A DNA stretch of 64,000 nucleotides from Chaunax sp. Z400. Taxonomy: Eukaryota; Chordata; Actinopteri; Lophiiformes; Chaunacidae. The stretch lies in NCBI GenBank assembly GCA_037577475.1, contig CM075194.1, positions 23,775,992-23,839,991 of the forward strand, given 5' to 3'. The notes beneath the pieces are model-generated. The model had not been told where the DNA came from and made no database searches. It saw only the letters and a program-made list of their open reading frames with translations. Of the stretch, positions 51,489 to 57,159 are shown one piece after another. The translations under genes and the position numbers were made by a program. Each line of letters begins with the position of its first letter. Position 1 is the first letter of the stretch.

Positions 51489-54290
51489 AGTCTATATATA
51501 TATAGACTCAATGCACTTTTATTTCATGTTATTTCTACTTTTGTAAAATAACTGCTGTTGCTTTTATGTGTAAGACAAACCAGATCAGACCTAGAAGACC
51601 CTGTCAAAAGTATTTTTAATCGCAAACATAAAAACTTTCACTGGGTCTGAGGTCAATCACTACACTCCAGTCTCAAATGAAGCAAACCTACAGTATAGCC
51701 TCAAAAAGGATGTTAAGTATAATGGTGGAATTCAAAGACCCCACTAGTTGAATTTAATGAGGCCTTATTAGTTGGCTATTTTAAGAAATTGAGCCAGGGG
51801 GATGGTAACAAATCAATCTGACACTACCTGAATTTGTAGCACTCCCTCTTGTTGTTAACGAAGCCATCAGCCAGGTCCCGAGGCACCGTAAACTCCAAAG
51901 AAGCTCCTGTCTGCTCCTCAGTGACCACAGAGTACACCTGAGGGAGCCAGAGACAAGAGCAGAGTCAGTCATTCAGGAGAACAGAAGGCCTACATTCTAC
52001 TGTTCATCAGCACAGGACACGGTCCAGGGTTAATATACCACAGGGGGATATTTGGGGAGTATTTTAGAGTATCCAAACAGAGAAAGCATTCATCTGCTGT
52101 TATGAAAGAGTAGGCTACTATATGTACGTTATGTTCTGCATGATTTGTATGCTGTTATGGTATGCGGTGCCATACATGCGGCTCAACATAAATACAAAGA
52201 CAATACATCATGGTAGGTCTAGAGTATAAGTTTAGCCACTTGTGGTTTGGGTATTGCAAACCCCAAAATGAAGAGAATAAGTCCGTGCAGCATATATCCT
52301 GTGGAAAGCAGGAGAACTGAACAAGCAATCATGATGAGTGAACAGTAGAGGCAAACTTTACATATTCAGCAGCGCTCACTGAAGCCTCAGGGGAGACTAG
52401 AAAAACCGTGGAACATTAAACCAATATAGATTGAGGTCTAGCAGTGGAGGACAAATAAAGTGAGGCTGGCTGTGTCAATTTTAACACCCCCCTTCCTCTG
52501 TCAATGAGCTTCAACATGTGCTCTAGCTCTAGCATATGTTTCCAATGGACACTGATGAAATTACAAGTCCTGATGGTTTCAGGAATAAAAGATGAGAGAT
52601 AAAGGATTGGATTGTTCTTCCACTGTTAGCCTGCCAGCAGTATCACCTCCTGACCATCATTGTTCTGTTGCCTTGATAATGGACATGTGCAGAGCCTCAA
52701 ACAGGCCCCAGAGAGGAGGCCGTGCTCATTTAATTCTGTTGGACATTGTCGGCTTAAGTTAAAGTGGCAGAGAAACCATCAGAGTAATTTGATTATTTCG
52801 TCCATCGGCTGCTGTGCTCAGGCAATAGACTGGGCTCCAGAGGGAGGGAAGGTCAGAGACGGGTGTTTCTCATGGAAATGAACTTTTCTTAACCTGTTCA
52901 TCCAATAAAGACGGCCCCTTTGATCATCTAATTGTAAACAAACTATTGTATGCACACATGCATGTCACTGCAATAGACTAAACTAAAATGACAACAACCA
53001 CTAAAAGGTTTTAGGTTTTATGACTGCAGAAGCCTGCCATAGTTTGACACTAGGCCTCAATTGTAAACCTGATTCTGGCTCAGTGTATTTGCTTGATGAC
53101 CACTTTCCAGATTACAGAATACATACTTATTGTATGGATCAATTAATATCCAATAATATCCAATTTCTCAGGAGCTATTTTTAATCTAGATATAACTTCC
53201 TCATCTGTACCGACATCTGCCTCAAAATGTAATCAACTTTTCCTTATTCCAACATCCACCCCTACACTAAAGATGATCAAAATCTGTTGACAGCTTTTCA
53301 AGATATCTTGCAGACATCAAGCAGACAGATAGACAAACAATCATGGGTGATGACATAAACTGCTCCAACTCTCCTTGGCAGAGGTAAAAATGAAAAAGTG
53401 TGAGATTTGTGCACAGAGGTAAAGTCAGCTTTGTTCATATTATCCTACAAAATCCTACATCACAATACCCCAGTTGGCTTTACACTCTGTACAGTACATG
53501 ACACCCTCTTTCCTTAGACCCTTGATTCGACTGAGGGAAAACTGCTCCAAAGGAGCCCCTCAGGAGGGATCCCACTCCACAGACATGCAACAGATGTCAC
53601 ATGTTCAGAAAAGACCATCAGAATCATTGCATGTACAGCGTTAACAAACACAAAAGAAATCACATGCAATGTTAAACATACAGAACATCACACAAAATAC
53701 CAGCTGTTATAATCTTCACCCACGAAGCAAGAGATGAACAAAGCCTGCTGTATGGAGAAGTGGCAACACATAGCTTTAGAGTTCACATTTTTATATGTCA
53801 TAACAAGAAAAGCACAAATGAAAACTTTAGTTAATGATTGCACTCCGTTCAGGTGTGCAAGTTCCATGACCCTGGCTCTGTGCTGTTACAGAGTCATTTA
53901 ATGATACTTAATGGGAGTGAACCATAGTTATTAGTTAGAGCTTTGTGATCCAAAACACCAAAATGTCTGTGGTGATAAAACACAATTTGAGTAGAGTATC
54001 ATGTCCTGACAGGCGTGTTTTAACTGTACAAACCTGTTGCTTTGTGATCAAATGTTCCGAGCGATGATAATTGGCATAATGGGTATATAAACCCGCCTGC
54101 CTCGTTAACACAACGAAAATATTAGCCTTTATAAAGTAGCTAGCCATTAGCTAACATTAATAATACGTATTTAATAGCCTATCCACGGAGTTGTGTTTAG
54201 CTCAATGGTGAATTGAAGATGTCAACTTACCGCCGCAGTTTTCTTTGTGGGTTTAAGACGAGCAAATATCTGTATCGTCTGTTTCACCAT
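1628..54290 (-). CDS. kif6: kinesin family member 6, 18 coding exons, 3'-partial
   Basis: Kinesin motor protein of the KIF6/KIF9 (kinesin-9) group: an N-terminal ATPase that moves on microtubules, followed by a coiled-coil tail. The family is associated with motile cilia. The spliced product starts MVKQTIQIFARLKP and matches remembered human KIF6 along its length. Visible motifs are the P-loop GQTGSGKT (residues 95-102), switch I NQASTRSH (215-222), switch II DLAGSE (248-253) and the motor end ESISTCRFAQRVALIKNEA (329-347). Coiled-coil stretches lie near 358-380, 460-500 and 620-675. CDS = complement of join(1628..1763, 1905..1992, 2648..2698, 9459..9514, 10158..10260, 20169..20348, 30051..30204, 32779..32884, 34900..35003, 39709..39795, 40349..40492, 40972..41178, 44000..44129, 45696..45805, 45985..46132, 50661..50735, 51828..51937, 54231..54290). 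All junctions are GT/AG and in phase, and there is no internal stop. The family's usual length is about 814 residues, so about 130 C-terminal residues are outside the window. Confidence 0.96.
1905..1992 (-). CDS. kif6: kif6 exon 17 (tail)
   Basis: Encodes residues 609-638: an acidic stretch VTGNHTEAAEEADPVEEN followed by LCRHIEQEKKT, which matches human LRSQLEEEKRRYKT at the exon 17/18 junction. Acceptor CCATAG, donor GTAAGT, starting phase 1 and ending phase 2. Intron 17 is only 141 bp. Confidence 0.92.
2648..2698 (-). CDS. kif6: kif6 exon 16 (tail micro-exon)
   Basis: A 51-nt exon encoding residues 592-609, ELKKQLAMQRRQRAAY, basic and helical, corresponding to human HLKEEITQRHIQQVAL. Acceptor CTCAG after a pyrimidine tract, donor GTGAGA, phase 1 on both sides, so it could be skipped without a frameshift. 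Intron 16 (1993-2647) shows nothing recognisable. Confidence 0.9.
3030..3470. repeat. dispersed repeat, 'CACCAAGTTTGGAGGAAATCC' family
   Basis: Contains the blocks ATCCAGCAGATCCAGATCAT, GGATTATTTCCTGAAAGATT, CCACCAAGTTTGGAGGAAAT, TCCTGCTAACAAACAAACAA and a final GTGAAAACATAGCCCC. The same blocks in the same order recur at 48950-49204 and, in diverged form, at 53215-53395, 55255-55515, 56100-56365 and 57160-57500. It is probably a non-autonomous teleost element; the superfamily was not determined. Confidence 0.65.
4235..4440. repeat. probable MITE-like dispersed repeat
   Basis: Contains spaced 'AAAAATCCGACCTGTG', 'TTCACACTGCCATGAAAAAG' and 'CTGCAGTGTGAATGTAGCC' blocks that I recognise as a widespread fish repeat type. 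The ends were not resolved and there is no second copy in the window, so confidence is moderate. Confidence 0.45.
9459..9514 (-). CDS. kif6: kif6 exon 15 (tail coiled coil)
   Basis: A 56-nt exon encoding residues 573-592, RAAEARTLGEQMIEARNRI, matching human FSEAKALGESINEARSKI. Acceptor AACAG, donor GTAAGT, starting phase 2 and ending phase 1. Confidence 0.93.
10158..10260 (-). CDS. kif6: kif6 exon 14 (conserved tail motif)
   Basis: Encodes residues 539-573: MSTGKQEAFETFVKDHED, then HLTIEDNKSLLKQR. Human KIF6 has MSLGCQEAFEIFKRDHADSVTIDDNKQILKQR. The acceptor is set at CACTAAG|GTCCACAG because it keeps phase 1 from exon 13. A second AG eight bases downstream (CCACAG|ATG) would shift the frame. 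Donor GTCAGT, phase 2. Intron 14 (9515-10157) shows nothing notable. Confidence 0.9.
10985..11260. repeat. degenerate dispersed repeat, reverse orientation
   Basis: Starts near 'CACCCATGTTTGTCTGTCTG' and includes 'CTCTGGATCCAGTTCCAGGA' and 'GTGTGGATCTGGATCATTCA', which are reverse-complement relatives of the blocks at 3030-3470. Strongly diverged. Confidence 0.45.
13783..13950. repeat. repeat with a perfect 16-bp hairpin end
   Basis: TGTTGGCAGAGGTAAT (13783-13798) and ATTACCTCTGCCAACA (13815-13830) are perfect reverse complements separated by 16 bp. To the right, GGAGGTTATGTGATCACACA and TGTCTGCTTGTTTCTTTGTC resemble the start of the dispersed family at 3030-3470 read in reverse. This could be two element ends joined head to head. 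Confidence 0.6.
13950..14420. repeat. purine-rich dispersed repeat fragment
   Basis: A long A/G-rich stretch with blocks such as GATCCGGTACACAGGTAAAC, ACACGGGTGAAACAAGAAAC, GACAGGAAGTGAATAATGA and CTCAAAATAAAACAGGACAA. The pattern (repeated 'ACAGGAA', 'AATAAAACAGGA') is like a common teleost LTR-type or non-autonomous repeat. No ORF or LTR boundary could be shown. Confidence 0.4.
14959..15517. mobile_element. 559-bp MITE with perfect 23-bp terminal inverted repeats
   Basis: The left end (14959-14981) begins GTGCTGTGTCCCAAATCACA. The right end (15495-15517) is its exact reverse complement over 23 bp. Sub-terminal 'GTATACTT' and 'AGTATACT' motifs recur inside both ends. There is no transposase motif. 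A 91-codon open frame on the minus strand (15114-15389) is not recognised. No clear target-site duplication could be read, so the superfamily is left open. Confidence 0.75.
18640..19320 (+). pseudogene. Tc1/mariner-like transposase relic
   Basis: In one frame the plus strand reads RVNFHRADGRRRVYRHRGER, then VMMWGTIADGWHSDLVHIHG, two in-frame stops, and MHDNARPHVV. These are hallmark Tc1 transposase motifs; the D of DNARPH is the second catalytic aspartate. The N-terminal DNA-binding part is missing, and about 110 bp around the third catalytic block is deleted at about 19020. The 3' non-coding part (19080-19290) is closely similar to the reverse-strand copy at 49205-49440. A dead relic inside kif6 intron 13. 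Confidence 0.85.
19830..19955. repeat. short dispersed repeat
   Basis: 'CCCCCAGCAACTCACATACC', 'AAGTTTGAAGTAGACCAGAT', 'GAACGGTTCTCAACATAGG' and 'CATACAGACAGAGATTC' in this order match a repeat type I know from teleost introns. There is no second copy in the window. Confidence 0.4.
20169..20348 (-). CDS. kif6: kif6 exon 13 (second coiled coil and Ser/Pro-rich linker)
   Basis: Encodes residues 479-539. ILVKMLKKEKKRAQKAAQL matches human ILVNMLKKEKKKAQEALHL. It is followed by a low-complexity linker rich in S, P, T and A (GQSQSSRSASPPPQSTDAST) and then HRGRATQYMKTG. Acceptor TTCAG, donor GTACTT, phase 1. The region is more GC-rich than the surrounding intron. Human KIF6 has a longer linker here. 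Confidence 0.93.
26835..27300. repeat. probable MITE-like dispersed repeat
   Basis: One end carries 'TTTTGGTCGTTCATTTACAC', 'GACTGAAAACGCAAACGTTT' and 'GAAAACGGGTTTCAGAGTG'. The other carries 'GGATCGTTTCCAAAGTGTGA', 'AAAACGTTTCCATTTTTAGC' and 'TCGTGTAAACGGGGCC'. The ends are partly reverse-complementary (AAACGTTT and GGAAACG blocks), as expected for a TIR element with no coding capacity. Confidence 0.5.
29180..29560. repeat. partial copy of the fold-back family at 370-1155
   Basis: Shares 'GTCTTCTTCAGTTACTTAGG', 'AGAATGCTGCAGCATTGTTT' and 'TGCTGTGAAGTTGCAGA' with 1000-1080 (CATCTTCTTCGGTTGTTAAA, AGAATGCTGCAGGGCTGATT, TGCTGTGAAGCTCCAGA). It also has the 'ACTACAGTGAAGATTTCAG' and 'GGGATCTTGGGGCCTC' blocks in matching order. 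One half of the fold-back is largely missing. Confidence 0.6.
30051..30204 (-). CDS. kif6: kif6 exon 12 (variable linker, start of second coiled coil)
   Basis: Encodes residues 428-479. The first ~35 residues (IMVLEKQGERGNGCRDEQ and following) are acidic and poorly conserved. The end, AEMAKLKKMLTQRDNEIS, matches human YRKLRDILKQRDNEIN. The acceptor is TTGTAG. The donor GTATCC is placed after GATAATGAGATCA, phase 1, because exon 13 then continues I-S-I-L-V-K-M as in human. The donor itself starts with the same seven bases (GTATCCT) as exon 13. Confidence 0.9.
30205..32778 (-). other. kif6 intron 11
   Basis: Intron of about 2.6 kb with a dispersed teleost-type repeat at about 31190-31450 (see its entry). 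No gene or RNA was recognised. Confidence 0.7.
31190..31450. repeat. dispersed repeat, 'CCCAGTGTGCAGGATTTAG' family
   Basis: Begins AAAGGCCCAGTGTGCAGGAT and contains GTTCAGTTGGTTGCAGTCTG and TACACACTGGCCTGTTAAA. The start and end are partly reverse complements (CCAGTGTG and CACACTGG). I recognise it as a very common teleost non-autonomous repeat. Confidence 0.55.
32779..32884 (-). CDS. kif6: kif6 exon 11 (stalk)
   Basis: Encodes residues 392-427: LKELVEAFLDDPDPQMTLSL, then GPDMRKIQYCFSLLK. Human KIF6 has LEKLITSFLEDQD...EVGADMRKVHHCFHHLKK, so order and spacing are conserved although identity is lower than in the motor. Acceptor TTAG (TAATTAG), donor GTGATG, ending phase 0. Confidence 0.93.
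32885..34899 (-). other. kif6 intron 10
   Basis: Intron of about 2.0 kb. No gene was recognised. A tRNA-like A-box match at 34339-34349 has no B-box and was rejected. Short poly-A and ATG/CAT runs are present near 33830-33850. Confidence 0.7.
34900..35003 (-). CDS. kif6: kif6 exon 10 (first coiled coil)
   Basis: Encodes residues 358-392, starting VIAHLKREIQSLKEELAMVT and continuing GEQRDDQLNAEEIQ. Human KIF6 has LQKEIQELKDELAMVTGEQR here. The heptad pattern indicates the first stalk coiled coil. The acceptor is TTTCAG after a TG-rich tract; the donor is GTATGT, phase 2. Reading through the donor would reach a stop about 24 codons later, so this is the exon end. Confidence 0.94.
35004..39708 (-). 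other. kif6 intron 9
   Basis: Intron of about 4.7 kb. It contains a fold-back element (39203-39518) and a stretch with long open frames on both strands (38155-38575), discussed under findings. The remainder (35.1-38.1 kb) shows no recognised gene, RNA or repeat. Confidence 0.7.
39203..39518. repeat. fold-back element with ~130-140-bp arms
   Basis: The left arm, 39203-39330, starts CCTTGAAGATTGCATCTGAA and ends TGAGGTCGCTAAC. The right arm, 39377-39518, starts GTTAGCGACCTGAG and ends CTTCAGATTCAACCTTCAAGG. They are imperfect reverse complements with a shared core CTCTCATCCAAGA...GCTTCTTCAGTTCTGACTGA. The loop is about 46 bp. The left arm lacks about 10 bp present in the right one. Confidence 0.8.
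39709..39795 (-). CDS. kif6: kif6 exon 9 (end of motor, neck linker)
   Basis: Encodes residues 329-357: ESISTCRFAQRVALIKNEA, then ILNEELEPAL. The first part is the last motor helix (family pattern E-S-x-S-T-x-x-F-A) and the second is the neck linker. Acceptor TATAG, donor GTGAGA, phase 0. Confidence 0.96.
40349..40492 (-). CDS. kif6: kif6 exon 8 (motor domain, microtubule-binding side)
   Basis: Encodes residues 281-328: VIIALSEKNRSHIPYRNSML and then TSVLRDSLGGNCMTTMIATM. It contains the conserved kinesin motifs HIPYRNS and LxDSLGGN. Acceptor TCCAG, donor GTAAGG, phase 0 on both sides. Introns 7 (40493-40971) and 8 (39796-40348) are short; intron 7 holds a tetranucleotide repeat at 40713-40742. 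Confidence 0.97.
40713..40742. repeat. ATGA tetranucleotide microsatellite
   Basis: About 7.5 uninterrupted copies of the tetramer TGAA, inside kif6 intron 7. Confidence 0.95.
40972..41178 (-). CDS. kif6: kif6 exon 7 (switch I and switch II)
   Basis: Encodes residues 212-280. Switch I is NQASTRSH (215-222); KIF6 proteins carry T where most kinesins have S in SSRSH. LHLVDLAGSERVSKTG contains switch II (248-253), and LLTEAKYINLSLHYLEQ is the following relay-helix region. Together these coordinate ATP hydrolysis and microtubule binding. Acceptor CTCAG, donor GTAGCC, both phase 0. The exon is 207 nt, the longest recovered here. Confidence 0.97.
42215..42495. repeat. dispersed repeat in kif6 intron 6
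   Basis: Contains 'TGTCTTGTCCACCCTATTTA', 'TATCAGTACAGGTTATGGAA', 'AGCTCATTATGACCTGTTCA', 'ATGAATCTTCATGGAGGGAG', 'ATTGCAGGACTCTTGTTTTA' and 'GACTGCAGTAGTTTTGGCTA' in an order I know from a common teleost repeat. Single copy here. Confidence 0.5.
43797..43859. repeat. TA dinucleotide microsatellite
   Basis: About 31 uninterrupted TA units in kif6 intron 6. Tracts this long are cruciform-prone and length-variable. Confidence 0.97.
44000..44129 (-). CDS. kif6: kif6 exon 6 (motor domain)
   Basis: Encodes residues 168-211: KVTIMEDPDQNIHLKNLSLQ followed by the helix NEEEALNLLFLGDTNRMIAE, close to human KIF6. It ends just before switch I. The donor GTAAGA follows GCAGAA (A-E), phase 0. Reading through the donor gives VRKREAIS, which is intronic. 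Confidence 0.96.
44130..45695 (-). other. kif6 intron 5
   Basis: Intron of about 1.6 kb, GTCAGT donor and TCCAG acceptor. A stretch around 44.89-45.25 kb is open in several frames on both strands, but none resembles a known protein. No repeat was recognised. Confidence 0.7.
45696..45805 (-). CDS. kif6: kif6 exon 5 (motor domain)
   Basis: Encodes residues 132-168. THISYLEIYNEMGYDLLD is the hallmark kinesin 'YLEIYNE' strand-helix segment. The exon starts DSSMVYM after a CACAG acceptor and ends in SRLEDLP at a GTCAGT donor, phase 2. Human KIF6 has the equivalent SSLEDLPKVTI across the same junction, which supports the unusual donor. Confidence 0.94.
45985..46132 (-). CDS. kif6: kif6 exon 4 (P-loop)
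   Basis: Encodes residues 82-131, including the nucleotide-binding P-loop in FAYGQTGSGKTFTITGG and then ERYSDRGIIPRTLSYLYE. The Walker A lysine (K101) and threonine (T102) are intact. The P-loop block is essentially identical to human KIF6. The acceptor follows a CA/TG-rich tract and ends GCAG; the donor is GTGAGC, phase 0. Intron 4 is only about 180 bp (45806-45984). Confidence 0.97.
48950..49204. repeat. second copy of the 3030-3470 dispersed repeat, truncated
   Basis: 'CGATCCAGCAGGTCCAAATT', 'CACGATTTATGGATTATTTC', 'GGAGAAATTAGGGA' and 'TCCAAATCCCCAACAAAATT' parallel 3070-3330 in order. The copy stops at about 49204, where Tc1-like sequence begins, so its right end is missing or displaced. 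Confidence 0.65.
49205..49592 (-). pseudogene. Tc1/mariner-like transposase relic, 5'-truncated
   Basis: On the minus strand it reads LDQNNVSVLLWPTYSPDLNP and IEHLWDVLDHRVREILLQQ, the region of the third catalytic residue in Tc1 transposases, then a stop and a 3' non-coding tail. The tail (49205-49440) closely matches 19080-19290 in reverse. It retains about 110 bp (roughly 49456-49566) that the other copy has lost. It is cut off at about 49592, with no N-terminal part. Confidence 0.85.
50661..50735 (-). CDS. kif6: kif6 exon 3 (motor domain)
   Basis: Encodes residues 57-82, reading FQKVFDQAVKQEEIFENIAK and then PVADS. This is the conserved kinesin helix before the P-loop strand. Acceptor CCCAG, donor GTAAAA, phase 2 at both ends. 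Confidence 0.95.
51455..51512. repeat. AT tract ending in a 28-bp perfect palindrome
   Basis: An AT run to 51486 is followed by a palindrome at 51485-51512, half-site ATTGAGTCTATATA. It has no loop and would form a cruciform. Located in kif6 intron 2. Confidence 0.9.
51828..51937 (-). CDS. kif6: kif6 exon 2 (motor domain)
   Basis: Encodes residues 21-57, including PRDLADGFVNNKRECYKF, which is nearly identical to human KIF6 (S to C in the last part). The segment before it (about residues 15-38) is diverged, as expected for a surface loop. Acceptor CTCAG, donor GTAGTG (a weaker GTAG type), ending phase 2. Intron 2 (50736-51827, about 1.1 kb) contains an AT-rich tract with a perfect palindrome, listed separately. 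Confidence 0.95.
51938..54230 (-). other. kif6 intron 1
   Basis: Intron of about 2.3 kb, GTAAG donor and CTCAG acceptor. It holds one degenerate dispersed repeat at 53215-53395 (see its entry). No coding or RNA gene was recognised in the remainder. Confidence 0.8.
53215..53395. repeat. degenerate dispersed repeat
   Basis: 'CTCAAAATGTAATCAACTTT', 'TCTTGCAGACATCAAGCAGA', 'CAGACAGATAGACAAACAAT' and a terminal 'CTTGGCAGAGGTAAAAA'. The terminal motif is the same GGCAGAGGTA seen in the hairpin at 13783-13830. Confidence 0.5.
54231..54290 (-). CDS. kif6: kif6 exon 1 (start codon, first motor beta-strand)
   Basis: Encodes residues 1-20, starting MVKQTIQIFARLKP, the first beta-strand of the kinesin fold. 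The ATG is in good context (A at -3, G at +4) and the N-terminus is nearly identical to human KIF6, which fixes the start. The donor after 54231 reads GTAAG, phase 0. A run of about ten T and then CTTTAAAG sits immediately before the ATG on this strand. That could be a splice acceptor, so a non-coding 5' UTR exon further right is possible. Confidence 0.95.
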
Positions 54291-54393
54291 CTTTAAAGAA
54301 AAAAAAAAGTGCAGGCTCATAAGGTTAGCTGGTTAGCTCGCTGGCTAACGCTGGGGTTAATGTCAGAGCCGGGCTATCTGTATGTTGTAGCTG

Positions 54394-54406
54394 GTTGCTA
54401 GGTGAC
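54394..54406. promoter_or_regulatory. candidate RFX X-box upstream of kif6
   Basis: GTTGCTAGGTGAC consists of two inverted RFX half-sites (GTTGCT and, on the other strand, GTCACC) with a 1-bp spacer. It lies 104 bp upstream of the kif6 ATG. RFX factors drive ciliary genes through such sites. A forkhead-type TGTTTAT (54627-54633) and a CCAAT box (54558-54562) lie further upstream, but these are short motifs with little weight. The transcription start is unknown. Confidence 0.5.
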
Positions 54407-55254
54407 AGTGGTCACACGCCCCACGAACAAAGATCGTCTATATTCTTCAAGATGAGTCATCGGAGTAAAAAAACATTTCCATCAGCTCAGAAATGTTCTG
54501 TTTTCCTCTCACGTTTGTTCTTTCTACTAAAAGGTCACCGCTGACTCACTCAGTCGGCCAATGGCAGCTCGTGGTGCACAGCGCTTAAACCACAGCTGTC
54601 ACATTTGACAGCTGGTGTGATTTAATTGTTTATAACTGCTAGGAAAAAAAATAAAGCGGACGACCAAAAGCAGCAGCAAATCATTAAATACCAGTGTGTG
54701 TTGTGTAAAATGAGAAACGAGAGAGACAGACTGGAGCTTTTTGTGTTATGTGTGTATGTTTTGCATGTGATGTGGCTTGAAGAGTTGGCGACATGCTGAC
54801 ACAAACTCTTTTTTATGCAAGTCTATTTTACCTGCACAGTATAAAGCTTAGAAGAAATATTGGCAAAGTTTACATGAACTGCAGCTAAGCTAATCTAAGG
54901 ATCCAAACAAGCCTAACACCATCTCTCTTAAAGAAACTCAAAAAGAACAAACATTTACTCATCAGCTGATTTACACACAACCATATGCTTTGTGTTTGGG
55001 AAGGTCTTGGGTGGCTTTGACCCTGGCTCTAATTTCATTCTGCGTGTGTCATGCTGTTTTTGGCATTTCACCTGAACCCTTTTTGTTCCACCTAATATAG
55101 ACTACCAGGAGGCCGACCCCTAGGCTGCACAGCAGACAGTGTACTGGGAAGACTGTGTGTGTTCAAAGTGGCATTCAGAAGTATGACTCATGTTTGCTCC
55201 AGTGAATTCCCCAGTGTCATAGAAAATACCTCTTGTTTGGTTCCTTCCTGAAAA

Positions 55255-55515
55255 CAGAGGTAAAAATATTATTTTCTCACTTCATCCCAATTCTCTGCTA
55301 AATAGCCCAAACCTTCTCCCATGTTTCATCTGAATCCATCCTGTGGTTTTTAAGCATAATAGCATAAAAAGCTCTACCTATAATGTTAAAGAAAGTCACA
55401 TGACCAACCCTCCCACGTTTCATGGAAATCTGTCATGCAGTTTTTGTGTAATTCTGCTAACAAACAGACAGACAAACCAATGCCGGGGAGAACATTACCT
55501 CCCTGATTGAGGTAA
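55255..55515. repeat. dispersed repeat, 3030-3470 family relative
   Basis: 'TTTCATCTGAATCCATCCTG', 'TTTCATGGAAATCTGTCATG', 'TTTGTGTAATTCTGCTAACA', 'AACAGACAGACAAACCAATG' and a final 'ACATTACCTCCCTGATTGAG'. It shows the family's characteristic 'TGTAATyCTGCTAACA' and terminal 'CCTCC..GGAGGTAAT' features. Confidence 0.6.
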
Positions 55516-55836
55516 TAAATACATTATTGAATCGTGACAATTCTTACACCAATTGATCAACTATTCTCAAGAGCCTATTACAAAACAATCTGAATACTCA
55601 AAATGAAAGTCTTGTATCCTGTTTGTCCCCCAGTACCTATTGGTTCCTATTCCCAAAGCACCATTTTCATAACTTATAAAATGAGGCAAACATTCCATGC
55701 AAACACATGGGGACAGCCTACACAGTCTGCTCTCATGAGCATTCAGGAGAGGATTGTGGGAGAACAACCAAATTAACAGAATGTGTTTCTCATGGGCTAA
55801 AATGGCCTAACATGCAGCTCTGCATTCCTTCAGGTT

Positions 55837-55854
55837 AGAGAGAGAGAGAGAGAG

Positions 55855-55890
<36 letters not shown>
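55837..55890. repeat. compound AG/TG microsatellite
   Basis: About 11 AG units are followed directly by about 15 TG units and then a G-rich end. Confidence 0.95.
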
Positions 55891-55894
<4 letters not shown>

Positions 55895-56099
55895 GGGGTG
55901 TTTTGGATGTTTTTGTGTTGTGCAATAGTACAGCCTTTCTAAGGATCGTTGCTGATGTTGGTGTGTGCAAACAGGCATTTGGTATAAACAGATATTCATC
56001 TTAATGCATGGCTGAACTGAAGCTGTGTTAGAAGTACAGTATGTTTATCAAGCAAATATGATGTCAAACATTTTGATTTCTCGTTGCATAATGAGAAAA

Positions 56100-56365
56100 A
56101 GTTATGAAGTACACGGCATTCATTCGAGTGCATCGACCTCCATCAAGACCCAAAAGCCCTTTCAATTAAATCATTAACCTAGCCAAGCAAGTTTCATGAA
56201 AATCCGTCAAGATGTTTAAACAGAACTGATGAAAAAAAAAAGATCTGCTCATTCATCCAGATCCACTGTATCCCTCCTGTCTGTCAAGCAGATTTTGTGT
56301 AATCCTGCTAACAGACAGACAAACAAGCAGCAATGAGAACATAACCTCCCTGTTTGGAGGTAATT
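56100..56365. repeat. dispersed repeat, 3030-3470 family relative
   Basis: 'AGTTTCATGAAAATCCGTCA', 'TTTTGTGTAATCCTGCTAAC', 'AGACAGACAAACAAGCAGCA' and 'ATAACCTCCCTGTTTGGAGG', then TAATT. Same block order as 55255-55515 and in the same orientation. Confidence 0.6.
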
Positions 56366-57159
56366 AACGTGTGTGGCAACATGTGTTGACACAGATCGTA
56401 CAGACTGAGAACATATTTCATTTGTTTTCAAGAACATTTATCAATATGCCTTAATCAAAGTGCTTTAGCTAACCACAGATCAGAGTCTGGACTTGAACGG
56501 TGGTTTAAGGTGTCTGAGTCCTGCCATCCTCCCCAAACACCTCCCTGCACCTCCAATACAGAAAAAACTACACCTACTAGTGAGTCTCTGTACATAATAC
56601 AGACAAATATTAGATTTCTGTTCTAAACGCATCTGATATTACAAATTAGTTGTGTATACATGTCATTTCTATAGGAGACACAGTATGAGCAACTTATTAA
56701 TTATTTATCACTTATTACCAGATGCATGTTAAGAGAAGTTAACTGGGGGTAATGTTGCTAAGTCAATAGAACTACAGCAGCACCATGCAGCACCTTGTGT
56801 CCATGAGCAAAGGAGGTAAAGACAACAAATTCTTCTTTTTGGTTTCATTGGTTACTAAAAGTCATCACTCATGCCTGTCTTTGTCCACCATTGTTGTCTT
56901 TTTTCTTCTTTTTTTCTGCATATACATTTCAGCATTATGTCTGAACAGCTGGTACTGCAGTGGACCTCATAACATCTATGATATACATACTGTAGAAAGA
57001 AGTAAGTCACCACTGAAGGATTGCCTGTATCTTAACCAGTATGACCACATGCATGACATTATGGAGTTAAGAATACTTCACAGAAGATATGTCAACAGAA
57101 TAACATGAATTTTTTTTCTCCACGCAGCTACAGTATTGAAACTCAAATCAGTTTGTAAC

